Positions 50,839 to 59,962 are shown, counted from the stretch's first letter. The stretch: 64,000 bases of DNA from Achromobacter spanius (GCF_029637605.1 NZ_CP121261.1:1178001-1242000), one strand, 5' to 3'. Numbers and translations: made by a program. The notes: generated from the letters alone by a model not told the origin.

Positions 50839-52392
50839 ATGCGCATCAATCTACGCGGGCTAGTGCTTGCGCTCACTGTCCTTAGCGCCATCGCCGCCAC
50901 GGCCAACGCGCTCTACGCCAGCTACCTGGTGCAACGCGACCAGCTCATCGCCAACACACTGGAATCCAACCGCGTATACGCGGCCAAGCTGGCGGAAAGC
51001 ACCACGCATTTCCTGAAGTCGGCGCAACAGCAACTGGCGTACAGCGCCCGCCACCTGGCGAGCCAGGTCGACGCGCCCGACGTACTGGCCGGTGAAGTGG
51101 CGCGCCTGCGGGAACAGGCGAACAACTTCAACTCGGTAGGCGTGATCAGCGCGAACGGCGTCATCCTGGCCACCTCGCAAACCTTCAGCAGCTTCGTTGG
51201 CACCCGGGTGGACAGCGCAGGCAGCCGCGCGGCGCTGCGCGCGCGCCAGCCCTTGATCAGCAAGCCATATGTGTCGATGGCGGGCAACATGCTCATCAAC
51301 CTGTCACACCCGATCTACTCGAACGACGGCCGCTATCTGGGCTATATCGCCGGCACCATCTATTTGCGCGGCGGCAGCAGCGCGCTGCGGGAATTGCTGG
51401 GCAAGCACCCCTATCAGGATGGTTCTTACCTGTATGTGGTCGACGGCGACGGCCAATTGATTTATCACATGCAAGCCGAGCGCGTCGGCGAAAACATCAA
51501 GGCCAATCCGGTGGTGGCGGCCGTTATCCGCGGCGAGTCGGGTGCACGGCGCGTGCTCAACACCCAGGGCGTGGACATGCTGGCGGGTTACGCGGCCGAG
51601 CCGCTAAGCGGTTGGGGCATCATCGCGCAGCGGCCGGCGGAAGTCACTCTGGAGCCGATCCACGAACTGATCTGGGCGCTGATCGGCTACGCGGCGCCGT
51701 TGGCACTGGCGTTTCTCTTGGCCATCTGGTGGTGCGCCCGCCTGATCTCCCTGCCCTTGTCACAACTCGCCACCAACGTTGAACACCAGGATGTGGCCGT
51801 TGCCATGCAGCGGGTGCAGTCGGTCAAGGCGTGGTACTTCGAGGCCGAACGCTTGAAGCGCGCGGTGATGAACAGCATCTCCAGCCTGCAGGACAAGATC
51901 GGCAAGCTCAACCAGGCCAGCATGACCGACCCCTTGACGGGCCTGCGCAATCGACGCGGCACGCAGGACGCGGTGCAGCAATGGCAAACCGGCGGTACGC
52001 CCTTCGCGGTGGTGGCGCTGGACATCGACCACTTCAAGCGCGTGAATGACACCCACGGGCATCCGAAGGGCGATGAGGTGATTCGGGGCATGGCCGAGTT
52101 GATGCAGGAATGCTCGCGCCCGTCCGATGTACTTTGCCGAAGCGGCGGCGAAGAATTCCTGATGCTTCTGCCCAACGTCGGCATGAAGGAAGCTGCCCGC
52201 GTTGCCGAACGATTGCGTCTGCATACCGCCGGCAGGCCGCTACATGGGGTGCCTGGCATCACCGTGTCGGCGGGCGTCGCGCAGTGGCCCTCTTGCGGCG
52301 CCGATATTGAGCAGGTGTTCCAGGCGGCCGATGCGGCCCTGTATGCCGCGAAGGCGCAAGGTCGCAATCAGGTGGTGGTGCATACGGCATAG
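50839..52392 (+). CDS. Diguanylate cyclase with Cache sensor domain
   Basis: A 517-residue membrane signalling protein. Span 1 at about 8-27, a dCache periplasmic domain (FLKSAQQQLAYSARHLASQV to QRPAEVTLEP), span 2 near 280-300, then the GGDEF domain with active site CRSGGEEF, substrate-binding DIDHFKRVNDTHGHPKGD. The product-inhibition site RPSD lies five residues before GGEEF, so c-di-GMP feedback is expected. No EAL domain. The cue is unknown; dCache domains bind small molecules. Confidence 0.94.
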   Translation: MRINLRGLVLALTVLSAIAATANALYASYLVQRDQLIANTLESNRVYAAKLAESTTHFLKSAQQQLAYSARHLASQVDAPDVLAGEVARLREQANNFNSVGVISANGVILATSQTFSSFVGTRVDSAGSRAALRARQPLISKPYVSMAGNMLINLSHPIYSNDGRYLGYIAGTIYLRGGSSALRELLGKHPYQDGSYLYVVDGDGQLIYHMQAERVGENIKANPVVAAVIRGESGARRVLNTQGVDMLAGYAAEPLSGWGIIAQRPAEVTLEPIHELIWALIGYAAPLALAFLLAIWWCARLISLPLSQLATNVEHQDVAVAMQRVQSVKAWYFEAERLKRAVMNSISSLQDKIGKLNQASMTDPLTGLRNRRGTQDAVQQWQTGGTPFAVVALDIDHFKRVNDTHGHPKGDEVIRGMAELMQECSRPSDVLCRSGGEEFLMLLPNVGMKEAARVAERLRLHTAGRPLHGVPGITVSAGVAQWPSCGADIEQVFQAADAALYAAKAQGRNQVVVHTA

Positions 52393-52446
52393 CCCACCAG
52401 GACTGCCGCCGAATCGCTATCAGACCGGCCAGGTCGCTCCCGCGGG

Positions 52447-52475
52447 GTTAATCCGTCCTATAGGGGCGGATTAAC
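52447..52475. terminator. Hairpin downstream of the diguanylate cyclase gene
   Basis: GTTAATCCG (52447-52455) and CGGATTAAC (52467-52475) are exact complements, and the loop contains the palindrome CCTATAGG. It lies 55 bp past the cyclase stop. There is no T run on the plus strand, so it may be a terminator, an operator or an mRNA 3' stem. Confidence 0.45.
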
Positions 52476-52596
52476 GCTGGACTGGTACTTACCACCATTC
52501 ATATTCGTAGTCGTCTTATTTGAATAGCCCGCGACTCTCACCATAATGCGCCATGTTGATTGCGATGTTAATTATTAATCGCTGACGGGCTGGCCG

Positions 52597-52650
52597 CTTC
52601 TTTCTTTTTCATTCTCTCTTTCTTTTCTTCCGCTCTTCCCTCCGCGCGCC
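52597..52650. other. Polypyrimidine tract in the porin leader
   Basis: From 52597 to about 52630 there is only one purine in a CTTT/TCTC-rich run, and it continues with CTTCC to about 52650. It lies 105-158 bp before the porin ATG, following the inverted repeat GCGATGTTAAT...ATTAATCGC at 52562-52582. The rest of the 361-bp gap 52393-52754 shows no gene. Confidence 0.4.
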
Positions 52651-52754
52651 ACCCGAGCTACTTCCCGCCGTTTCCACGTCCTTTGCGACCCGCCTTCTGG
52701 CTGGCCGCCGGGGACCCTTTTGTCCAACGCAGCACAACCTTTAATGGGGTACTC

Positions 52755-53792
52755 ATGAAAGCAGCAAGCATCAAGCGCGGTGCGCTGGCCATCGCCTTGG
52801 CCGCCTTGTCCGGCGGCGCCGTCCACGCAGCCACCGCCACCACCAGCGTCACGCTGTATGGCGTCATCGACATGGGGCTGGGCTTTGAACGGCGGCATCA
52901 CGACGCGGACGAATCGTCCCGCTCGCAGGTGGGACTACGCGATGGCACGATGTCGGGCTCCCGCTGGGGCTTGCGGGGTGTCGAAGATCTGGGCAGCGGC
53001 TACAGCGTGGTGTTCCGCCTGGAAAGCGGCTTTCACCCGCAAAACGGCAAGCAGGGCCAGGGCCGGCTGTTCGGGCGGTGGGCCTATCTTGGGCTGGTGG
53101 GAGACTTTGGTGAATTGCGCGCCGGGCGCCAGCAGGTGCTGAGCGATAGCTGGGGCGGCGACGCTTCGCCTTTCGGCACGTCGTGGGACGGCGCGTCTGC
53201 CTCCGTCACGTCGGGCTATAACGATGGCGACTTCGGCCATGGCGGCCGCGTCAACAATGCCTTGATCTACCGCACGCCGGTCTGGAACGGATGGCAGGCG
53301 GGGCTGGGCTACAGCTTCGAGGCCCACGACAACGATCAGTTCGCCACAGCCGACCACGACCGTGTCTGGACGGCGGGCCTGCGCTACCGCGCCGGGCCGA
53401 TTTCCACCGCGTTGACCTACGAGCGCTTGAACCCGGATGCCAGCGTGCCGGGCAAGCTGAATTCCCGCAACGTGCAACTGGCGGCGGCCTATGATTTTGA
53501 ATGGATGAAACTGCATGCGGGATACGGCAACCTGCGCAATCCCAACGTGGGGCCATCGGCCGGCATCCGGCGCGTGAACTCTTACGTGGGCGGCGTCAGC
53601 GTGCCGCTAAGCGGCAACAGCAAGGTGCTGGCCGCCTACCAGCGCGCCACCAGTTCGCACATCAAGGGATGGGGCCTGGGCTATGAATATGACCTGTCCA
53701 AGCGCACCAACTTCTACGCACTGCTTGATCGCGTAGACCACAGCCAATGGCATACGCTGCAATCCGTGGTGGGCATGCGCCACCACTTTTAA
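52755..53792 (+). CDS. Outer-membrane porin, OmpC-type beta barrel
   Basis: A 345-residue porin. Signal peptide MKAASIKRGALAIALAALSGGAVHA, then SVTLYGVIDMGLGFERR, the family start motif of beta-proteobacterial porins, GSRWGLRGVEDLGSGYSVVFRLESGF, and a C-terminal Phe (VVGMRHHF) required for outer-membrane insertion. The 16-stranded trimeric barrel of this family passes small anions or cations. The leader has a pyrimidine-rich tract and inverted repeats. Confidence 0.92.
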   Translation: MKAASIKRGALAIALAALSGGAVHAATATTSVTLYGVIDMGLGFERRHHDADESSRSQVGLRDGTMSGSRWGLRGVEDLGSGYSVVFRLESGFHPQNGKQGQGRLFGRWAYLGLVGDFGELRAGRQQVLSDSWGGDASPFGTSWDGASASVTSGYNDGDFGHGGRVNNALIYRTPVWNGWQAGLGYSFEAHDNDQFATADHDRVWTAGLRYRAGPISTALTYERLNPDASVPGKLNSRNVQLAAAYDFEWMKLHAGYGNLRNPNVGPSAGIRRVNSYVGGVSVPLSGNSKVLAAYQRATSSHIKGWGLGYEYDLSKRTNFYALLDRVDHSQWHTLQSVVGMRHHF

Positions 53793-53839
53793 GCCCCCCG
53801 CCCCGGCTGCCATGGCGGCCGGGGCGCTTCGCCCTGCCT

Positions 53840-54574
53840 CTACACCAGCATGGGCCAATAGGTAGGCGCCAGGCATAACCACATCTCGGCGCTCATGGTG
53901 CCTGGCTTGCGCTTGGGCAAACCCGTGCGGCGCTTTAGCGTATCGCCCCGGCATGCAAAAACGATGCTGTGCGCGCAAGACGTGTCGCTTACTTCAATGA
54001 CCGAGCCCGAAAACTGCTTTTTTATTCGACGCAGATAGGTGCTGAATTGAAAGTTCGACGCATGGAAGTTGCACACCATCATGCCGTCCGGCGCCAGGGC
54101 ATTGAAGCAACTGTCATAGAACGCTTCGCTTGCCAACTGCTCGGGCAGGCCGTTGATGTCGTAGCCGTCAACCAGCACCGCGTCGTAGTGGTCTTGGTAC
54201 TGTTTGATCAGCACCGCGCCGTCGCCTTGCAGCACTTGAAAACGGTGGTCGTCCCGTGGCACATGGAAGGAATCGCGCAACGCAATGACGTGGGGATTGA
54301 TCTCGTAAACGTCGATGCTTGTGGAGGGCAGATGCTGGTAGCAGAATTTGGCCAGCGATCCCCCACCCAAGCCCACCATGGCGATGCGCCGTGGATTCGG
54401 GTTGAACATCAGAAACGCCATCATGATGCGGGTGTATTCCAGATTGAGCGCCGATGGGTCTTTCGTCCACATGCGGCTCTGGATTTCAGAATGAGAGAAC
54501 ATCAACGACCGAGACGTCGTCGTGGCGTACACGAAAGGCCTAACTTGTTGATTGTTTGCTATGTTTTCAGGCAT
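53840..54574 (-). CDS. Spermidine-synthase-like methyltransferase-fold protein
   Basis: A 244-residue protein with the polyamine-synthase/SAM-binding fold: RIAMVGLGGGSLAKFCYQHLP (motif I), IDVYEINPHVIALRDSF, LVDGYDINGLPEQLASEAFYDSC. It lacks the N-terminal beta-sheet domain of true spermidine synthases and the aminopropyl acceptor loops are different. Related stand-alone proteins occur in beta-proteobacteria; their substrates are unknown. It converges with the porin gene across 47 bp. Confidence 0.8.
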   Translation of the reverse strand: MPENIANNQQVRPFVYATTTSRSLMFSHSEIQSRMWTKDPSALNLEYTRIMMAFLMFNPNPRRIAMVGLGGGSLAKFCYQHLPSTSIDVYEINPHVIALRDSFHVPRDDHRFQVLQGDGAVLIKQYQDHYDAVLVDGYDINGLPEQLASEAFYDSCFNALAPDGMMVCNFHASNFQFSTYLRRIKKQFSGSVIEVSDTSCAHSIVFACRGDTLKRRTGLPKRKPGTMSAEMWLCLAPTYWPMLV

Positions 54575-54675
54575 TCCAAAGGCTCACTGGCTAAAGCATG
54601 GCGATGCGTGCAGCGTTGTGCGAATCAACGCGCACGCGTTTCAGCACATATGAGTTGCAGCACACTCGCCCATGC

Positions 54676-54708
54676 AAAAACGCCGCTGGCGCGGCGAGGC
54701 GCCAGCGG
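54676..54708 (-). terminator. Intrinsic terminator, minus strand
   Basis: CCGCTGGCGC (54683-54692) pairs with GCGCCAGCGG (54699-54708) across a 6-nt loop. On the minus strand it is followed by CGTTTTTG (plus A5 at 54676-54680). It lies about 190 bp beyond the 50-codon minus-strand gene and upstream of the spermidine-synthase-like gene, closing a separate transcript. Confidence 0.85.
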
Positions 54709-54896
54709 ACGGGTCAGGCAGATCAGGGGAAAAAGCGGATTGGCGGGCTACATGTTGAAACGGCGCACACAAGGCGCGCCGTTCGGGTAGCTAAGAAGCA
54801 GTGCCGGGCGATTCCGGACACTGCCAGCAGCGTGATTTACGCCCGCGAATGCGAGGCAGCCACCGGGACTACTGCACCAGGGCTATTGGACTTGGT

Positions 54897-55049
54897 CTAT
54901 TTGGATGACCGTGATTTGTCGCTGTCTTTCGAAGCGTCGGAATCTGCTGCAACGGCATCCATTTCAGAGTCCTGGTTCGCTTCAGGAGCCTTCCAGTCAA
55001 GAGGCGGAACTTCAAAGCGCCACTTTTTACCAACCAGTTGATGCGACAT
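54897..55049 (-). CDS. 50-residue hypothetical protein
   Basis: ATG 55049 follows AGGAGAACGCTT, a strong ribosome binding site. The product begins MSHQLVGKKWRFEVPPLDW and ends in an acidic, Ser/Asp/Lys-rich tail (DSDASKDSDKSRSSK). No family is recognised. An intrinsic terminator 190 bp downstream supports a small dedicated transcript; the long 3' part might also be a small RNA. The rest of the 758-bp stretch 54575-55332 shows no convincing gene. Confidence 0.6.
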   Translation of the reverse strand: MSHQLVGKKWRFEVPPLDWKAPEANQDSEMDAVAADSDASKDSDKSRSSK

Positions 55050-55277
55050 AAGCGTTCTCCTATGCGTGGTGCGTGGCAACCCCCGCCAAAGCGATGCACC
55101 GCCGGGTTCAAGCGTGCCAGAAATGCCCGATAGGTTGCGGGGGGCAGGCATTTCAGGAAGTCAGACGGCGGGCCAAATAATTGTTTTAATTTTGCCGTCA
55201 ATTGAAAGATCTTAGCATATTTATGACTGAAAAAGCAAGCAGATGCTTGGTTGGCGGGCTAGTTGCTTGACGACGGG

Positions 55278-55325
55278 AGAACGATCATTCTATGATCCGT
55301 TCATCTTATGTAGAACGATCATTCT
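55278..55325. promoter_or_regulatory. Duplicated TetR operator
   Basis: AGAACGATCATTCT occurs identically at 55278-55291 and 55312-55325, 34 bp apart; each is a near palindrome (GATC centre, one mismatched pair). The second copy ends 7 bp before the TetR ATG. Autoregulation by the downstream TetR protein is very likely. Confidence 0.8.
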
Positions 55326-55332
55326 CTCTCCC

Positions 55333-55911
55333 ATGAACTCCTTCACGATTGACTCTCTGAGCAGCACGCAGGAGCGCCTGCTTCGGGCCACCGAACATCT
55401 TATCTATCAAGGCGGCATCCATGCCACGGGCATGGACCTGATTGTGAAGACCTCGGGCGTGGCGCGTAAGAGCCTGTACAAGCACTATCCCAACAAAGAC
55501 GCGCTGGTGGCTGCTGCGCTACAAGCACGCGACGAGCGTTGGATGCAGTGGTTCATCGTCGCCACCACTCAGGCCGCAACGCCGCGCGAACGCTTGCTGT
55601 CCATCTTCGACGCCTTGCAGGAATGGTTTGAGTCGGACGGTTTTCGTGGGTGCGCCTTCATCAACGCGGCAGGCGAGATCAGCGACCCGGCCAACCCCAT
55701 TCGTGAAGTGTCGCGACTGCACAAGACCCGTTTGCTGGAACACGTATTGCGCTTGGCGCAAGACGCCAAGCTGCCCGACCCCGGCGAGGCCGCGCGCCAA
55801 TTGCTGGTGCTGATCGACGGCGCCATCGCCGTGGCGCTGGTCACGGGCGATGTGTCCATCACCGCCAGCGCGCAACGCGCCGCCGCCGCGCTCTTTGCGG
55901 CCGGCAAATGA
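55333..55911 (+). CDS. TetR-family transcriptional regulator
   Basis: A 192-residue regulator. Helix-turn-helix region: [50 protein letters not shown] (about 12-62). The C-terminal ligand domain ([20 protein letters not shown]) resembles the TetR_C subgroup that controls small neighbouring enzymes. It sits behind two identical operator copies and 28 bp before a DUF1348 gene, with which it is probably co-transcribed and which it represses. Confidence 0.9.
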   Translation: MNSFTIDSLSSTQERLLRATEHLIYQGGIHATGMDLIVKTSGVARKSLYKHYPNKDALVAAALQARDERWMQWFIVATTQAATPRERLLSIFDALQEWFESDGFRGCAFINAAGEISDPANPIREVSRLHKTRLLEHVLRLAQDAKLPDPGEAARQLLVLIDGAIAVALVTGDVSITASAQRAAAALFAAGK

Positions 55912-55939
55912 CCTTTTCCCCACCCACAAGGCCCCTACG

Positions 55940-56419
55940 ATGACCTCGCAATCTGAAACCCGCCCCCCGTTGCCGCCCTTTACCCACCAGAGCGCGGTGC
56001 AGAAAGTACGCCTTGCCGAAGACGGCTGGAACAGCCGCGATCCGGACAAGGTGGCGCTGGCCTACAGTCTGGATACGCAGTGGCGCAACCGCGCGGAATT
56101 CGTCAAGAACCGTGACGAAGCGCGCGCGTTCCTGGCGCGCAAATGGGCCAAGGAACTGGACTACCGGCTGATCAAGGAACTCTGGGCATACACCGACAAC
56201 CGCATCGCCGTGCGCTATGCCTACGAGTGGCATGACGATTCCGGCAACTGGTTCCGCTCCTATGGCAACGAAAACTGGGAATTCAGCGAAGACGGCTTGA
56301 TGGTCAATCGCTACGCCTGCATCAACGATCTGCCCATCAAAGAGGTCGACCGCAAGTTCCGCTGGCCGCTGGGCCGCCGCCCGGACGACCACCCGGGCTT
56401 GTCGGAACTGGGCCTTTGA
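55940..56419 (+). CDS. DUF1348/SnoaL-like protein
   Basis: A 159-residue NTF2-fold protein: [83 protein letters not shown]. This matches DUF1348, widely distributed and of unknown function, often beside TetR regulators. ATG 55940 follows AAGGCCCCTACG. Inducible by whatever ligand the upstream TetR protein binds. Confidence 0.87.
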   Translation: MTSQSETRPPLPPFTHQSAVQKVRLAEDGWNSRDPDKVALAYSLDTQWRNRAEFVKNRDEARAFLARKWAKELDYRLIKELWAYTDNRIAVRYAYEWHDDSGNWFRSYGNENWEFSEDGLMVNRYACINDLPIKEVDRKFRWPLGRRPDDHPGLSELGL

Positions 56420-56496
56420 AGCCTGGCCGGTAGTAGCTGGCCTATGAACCCTTGGCCTATGAACTGCTCCTTCATGAACCGTTCGCGCTGACCCCG

Positions 56497-56997
56497 CTAT
56501 TCATAGGCCTTCAACAACTTGCCGAGCAAGCGGCTCAACTGCTCTTGCTCGGACGCGGTCAACGGCGACAGCACTTCCGCTTGATTGCGCAGGTGCGCCA
56601 CCACCGCCTCGTCAATCAGCTTGATGCCCGCTTTGGTCAGCATCACGAGCGTGGCGCGGCCGTCATCGGGGTTGGGCGTTCGCACCACCCACCCCGCTTT
56701 TTCCAGGCGATCGATCCGATTGGTCATGCTGCCCGACGAAATCATGGCGTCTTCATACAGCGCCGTGGGCGTCAGCGCATAGGGCTTGCCGCTGCGGCGC
56801 AGGGTGGCCAGCACATCGAATTCGCCAGGTTGCAGGCCGAACTCTGCAAAAAGCGGGTTGATCCGGTCGCGAGTGATCACCAGCGCGCATTCGCCCAAAC
56901 GCCCCAGCACGCGCATCGTTGATACGTCCAGCTCGGGGCGTTCGCGGTTCCATTGCGCTACGGCACGACTTGCTCTATCCACGGGGATCTCCTCCAT
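56497..56997 (-). CDS. MarR-family transcriptional regulator
   Basis: A 166-residue winged-helix regulator. Recognition helix region LTPTALYEDAMISSGSMTNRIDRLEKAGWVVR and wing PNPDDGRATLVMLT are typical. It is divergent from a CynX-like MFS gene, with two TATCTTGAC-type palindromes between, the first one starting 1 bp before its ATG. It likely represses both genes until a small phenolic or drug ligand binds. Confidence 0.9.
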   Translation of the reverse strand: MEEIPVDRASRAVAQWNRERPELDVSTMRVLGRLGECALVITRDRINPLFAEFGLQPGEFDVLATLRRSGKPYALTPTALYEDAMISSGSMTNRIDRLEKAGWVVRTPNPDDGRATLVMLTKAGIKLIDEAVVAHLRNQAEVLSPLTASEQEQLSRLLGKLLKAYE

Positions 56998-56998
56998 T

Positions 56999-57043
56999 TA
57001 TCTTGACGTCAAGATAAAATCCAAATATCTTGACGCCAAGATA
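56999..57043. promoter_or_regulatory. Two MarR operators
   Basis: TATCTTGACGTCAAGATA is a perfect 18-bp palindrome at 56999-57016. A copy with one changed base (TATCTTGACGCCAAGATA) lies at 57026-57043, 27 bp further on. The position between divergent marR and MFS genes is the classical arrangement. Confidence 0.85.
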
Positions 57044-57094
57044 GTTTACCGGAACGCATCGCACGCTGCGATGCGTTCCGGCTTTGGAGCCACC

Positions 57095-58264
57095 GTGTCA
57101 CCTACTTATTTGAACGCCTGGCGCATCGCCGCCATCATCCTGGTGGGGCTGAACCTGCGCCCTGTTCTGGCGTCCGTTCCCCCTTTGCTGGACGTATTGC
57201 AGGCCGCCACCCGTATGTCCGATATGGCCGCCGGCCTGTTGACCGCCCTGCCCGTTTTCGTGATGGGCCTGGGCGCCTTGAGCGTGGCGCCGCTGCGTCG
57301 ATTGGCCAGTGAACAACACGGCATTGCGGCGGGCGTGGCGCTGATCATGGCGGCCACGGCAAGCCGCCTGTGGGCAGGCAACGCCAGCCTGATGCTGCTG
57401 ACGGGCGTCATCGCGGGACTGGGCATCGCCGTCACGCAAGCCCTGCTGCCCCTCTACATCAAGACGCGGTTCTCGTCGGGCGTCAGCGCCATCATGGGCC
57501 TCTATTCGACCGCGATCATGGGCGGTGCGGCCGTAGCCAGCGTGGCGTCGCCCGTGATCGCGCAGCACGCGGGATGGCCTGACGCGTTGGCGGCCTGGGC
57601 CTTGCCCGCGGGCGTGGCGTTGCTGTGCTGGTGGTTGGTGAACCGGGGTGGCGCAACGCGAGCAACCGGGGCAACGATGCCACGCGCCCTGTCCACCCCG
57701 CGTGCTCGGCGCTGGCTGCTGGCGGCGTTCTTTGGCTTGGGTACGGGTGCCTACACGCTGGTGCTGGCCTGGCTTCCGCCCTATTACACGGCGCTGGGCT
57801 GGACGCCGGTGGCGTCCGGGCAATTGTTGGGCGCGGTCACGGTGGCCGAGATTGCGGCGGGGCTGTTGGTGTCCTTGGCCATTGGCCGCTTGCCCGACCG
57901 CCGGCCCGCGCTGTTCACCGCGATAGGCGCGCTGGTGCTGGGCCTGCTTGGCTTGATCGCCGCGCCCGCCACGCTGGCCTGGCCCGCCGCCGTGCTGGCC
58001 GGACTGGGCATCGGCGCCTTGTTCCCGCTGTCCTTGATTGTGACGATGGACCATGCGGCAACGCCCATAGAGGCTGGCCGTCTGGCCGCGTTCGTGCAGG
58101 GTGTGGGCTATCTGATCGCGGCGCTTTTCCCGTTTGCCGCCGGCTTGATCCGACAGCACATGGCCGACTTGACGCCAGCCTGGATGTTGATGGCGGCGCT
58201 ATGCGTGGTGTTGTTTGTGATGGCGGCTCGATTCCGCCCGGCGTCGAACGCCACGAAGGGGTGA
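57095..58264 (+). CDS. MFS transporter, CynX/NimT-like
   Basis: A 389-residue permease with 12 spans: AAIILVGLNLRPVLASVPPLLDVLQAATRMS is the start seen in CynX-family proteins. GTG 57095 is chosen because it follows TTTGGAGCCACC; an ATG eight codons upstream has no ribosome binding site. Controlled by the divergent MarR protein through two palindromic operators. CynX-like members export or import small organic anions or nitroimidazole; the substrate is unknown here. Confidence 0.85.
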   Translation: MSPTYLNAWRIAAIILVGLNLRPVLASVPPLLDVLQAATRMSDMAAGLLTALPVFVMGLGALSVAPLRRLASEQHGIAAGVALIMAATASRLWAGNASLMLLTGVIAGLGIAVTQALLPLYIKTRFSSGVSAIMGLYSTAIMGGAAVASVASPVIAQHAGWPDALAAWALPAGVALLCWWLVNRGGATRATGATMPRALSTPRARRWLLAAFFGLGTGAYTLVLAWLPPYYTALGWTPVASGQLLGAVTVAEIAAGLLVSLAIGRLPDRRPALFTAIGALVLGLLGLIAAPATLAWPAAVLAGLGIGALFPLSLIVTMDHAATPIEAGRLAAFVQGVGYLIAALFPFAAGLIRQHMADLTPAWMLMAALCVVLFVMAARFRPASNATKG

Positions 58265-58330
58265 TGGGTAGATGGCGCGGCGAGTTCCGCGCCAGCGCTC
58301 ACCCGCCTGCACTTACCCGTCAATGCTCGC

Positions 58331-58651
58331 TCAGGCCTCTGGCGCGGCCAGCGGTCCGGCGGTATGACCGTCGATGTGGCCCAACGGCCGGCCGGGATCC
58401 AGGCGGTCGCGCACGCGCTGTTTCAGGACTTTGGCTTCCGGAAAACCGCCATCGCTCTTGCGGTCCCAGATCAGATCGCCGTTGTAGGTAATCTGGAAAA
58501 TGCCGCCCGTGCCGGGCTGCAACACCACTTCGCCCAGGTCGGTGGAGAACGTGGACAGCAGCTCTTGCGCCATCCATCCGGCGCGCAGCAACCACTGGCA
58601 TTGCGTGCAGTAGAGGATGACGATGCGGGGTCGAAAGGCCGGTGTATTCAT
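58331..58651 (-). CDS. SelT/SelW/SelH (Rdx) family protein
   Basis: A 106-residue thioredoxin-like protein with ILYCTQCQWLLRAGWMAQELL (CxxC, Cys in place of the Sec found in eukaryotic SelW) and the Rdx motif PGTGGIFQITYNGDLIWDRKSDGGFPE. Members are thought to be redox proteins using glutathione; no defined reaction. It stands alone between two MFS genes. Confidence 0.9.
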   Translation of the reverse strand: MNTPAFRPRIVILYCTQCQWLLRAGWMAQELLSTFSTDLGEVVLQPGTGGIFQITYNGDLIWDRKSDGGFPEAKVLKQRVRDRLDPGRPLGHIDGHTAGPLAAPEA

Positions 58652-58765
58652 GGGGAAATATTTTACTGCGCGTGTCGGTTCCGTCATCGGTTCACCGCTT
58701 GCCCGCCCAGGCATTCGTGGATAATGTCGGGTTTTCCCGGATGCGAATCGCACCCCAAGCCTGCC

Positions 58766-59962
58766 ATGACGTCTGCTGCTTCCACCCCTGGCCAACGCTG
58801 GCTGATCGGTCTCTTGATGGGGCTGGTCACGCTCACGCCAATGGGTATCGACATCTACCTGCCATCGCTGCCCGCCATGGCGGCCGGGTTTGGCGAGCCG
58901 GTCAGCGCGCTGCAGGCCAGCATCACGCTGTTCATCTTCGCCGTGGGCCTGGGCCAGATGTTGATCGGCCCCTTGGCGGATCGCTACGGACGCCGGCCAG
59001 TTGCCTTGGGCGGAGCAATAGCCTATTTGATCGGCTCGGCCTTGGGCGCGACCGCGTCCACGCTTGAGGTGTTTTACGTAGCCCGTGTCATTCAAGGCTT
59101 GGGCGCGTGCTCGGCGTCGCTGGTGGCATTTGCCGCCGTGCGTGACAAGTTCAGCCCGGCCGTGGGCGCGCGCGTCTACAGCTATTTGAACGGCGCCTTG
59201 TGCTCCGTGCCGGCGTTGGCGCCCATGCTGGGTGGCGCGCTGGCGGTGCATGCGGGCTGGCGCAGCACCTTCGTCTTCATGGTGTTGTTCGCGTTCGCCT
59301 TGATGGTGCTGTTGGCGCGGCGTTTCCAGGAAACGCGCGCCGCACCCACCTCGCCGCGCGGTCCGCTCTACAGTCTGCCTCGGTATCTGCCCATCATCGC
59401 CAGCGGCCGGTTTTTGTACTTTGCCCTGTTCGGCATGGCGGGCATGGCGATGATTCTGGTCTTCGTGTCGGCCGCGCCCGTGGTGCTGGTGCAGCAACTG
59501 GGCTATTCCGAGCTGGGCTTTTCGGCTTGGTTTGGCGGCAACGCCGCGATCAACATTGCGGCCTTTTTTCTGGCGCCTGCCTTCATCGCCCGGTTTGGAC
59601 GGCACACGATGGTGCGGGTGGGCATGGTCGCGCTGCTGCTGGCGTCGGCCATGCATGCCGCCGCGTGGTGGTGGCTACCGCTGTCGGCCTGGGTGTTCAT
59701 GCTGCCTGTCGCGGTGCTGACCGTGGGGTTTTCCTTGGCCCTGGGCTCGGGCCTGAGCCTGGCGCTGGAGCCTTTCGCCGACCGCGCGGGCACGGCCGCC
59801 GCTGTGTACGGCTTGTTCCAGATGAGCGGTTCGGCGGTCGTCGCCACCGTGTTGCTGGACAGCGGCATGGCGCCGCAAGCCGCGATGGCGTTGATCGGCC
59901 TGCTGATTGTTGCGCCGCTCTTGTGCCTGTCGCCCGGCATGGCGCGGCGCCTGATGGGCTGA
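58766..59962 (+). CDS. Bcr/CflA-type drug-resistance MFS transporter
   Basis: A 398-residue permease with 12 spans. Span 1 contains TPMGIDIYLPSLPAM, the Bcr/CflA/DHA1 start motif, followed by GQMLIGPLADRYGRRPVAL (MFS motif A) and QGLGACSASLVAFAAVRD (motif B). These proton antiporters export bicyclomycin, chloramphenicol or sulfonamides. ATG 58766 has only a weak ribosome binding site. Confidence 0.9.
   Translation: MTSAASTPGQRWLIGLLMGLVTLTPMGIDIYLPSLPAMAAGFGEPVSALQASITLFIFAVGLGQMLIGPLADRYGRRPVALGGAIAYLIGSALGATASTLEVFYVARVIQGLGACSASLVAFAAVRDKFSPAVGARVYSYLNGALCSVPALAPMLGGALAVHAGWRSTFVFMVLFAFALMVLLARRFQETRAAPTSPRGPLYSLPRYLPIIASGRFLYFALFGMAGMAMILVFVSAAPVVLVQQLGYSELGFSAWFGGNAAINIAAFFLAPAFIARFGRHTMVRVGMVALLLASAMHAAAWWWLPLSAWVFMLPVAVLTVGFSLALGSGLSLALEPFADRAGTAAAVYGLFQMSGSAVVATVLLDSGMAPQAAMALIGLLIVAPLLCLSPGMARRLMG

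Noticed and set aside
53800..53825. GC hairpin GCCCCGGC/GCCGGGGC between porin and spermidine-synthase-like gene
   Set aside because: Stem is strong but there is no T tract on either strand; not called as a terminator, though Rho-independent function cannot be excluded.
54598..55041. 147-codon plus-strand frame in the gap before tetR
   Set aside because: No family, no ribosome binding site, and it runs opposite a terminator and a better-supported small gene.
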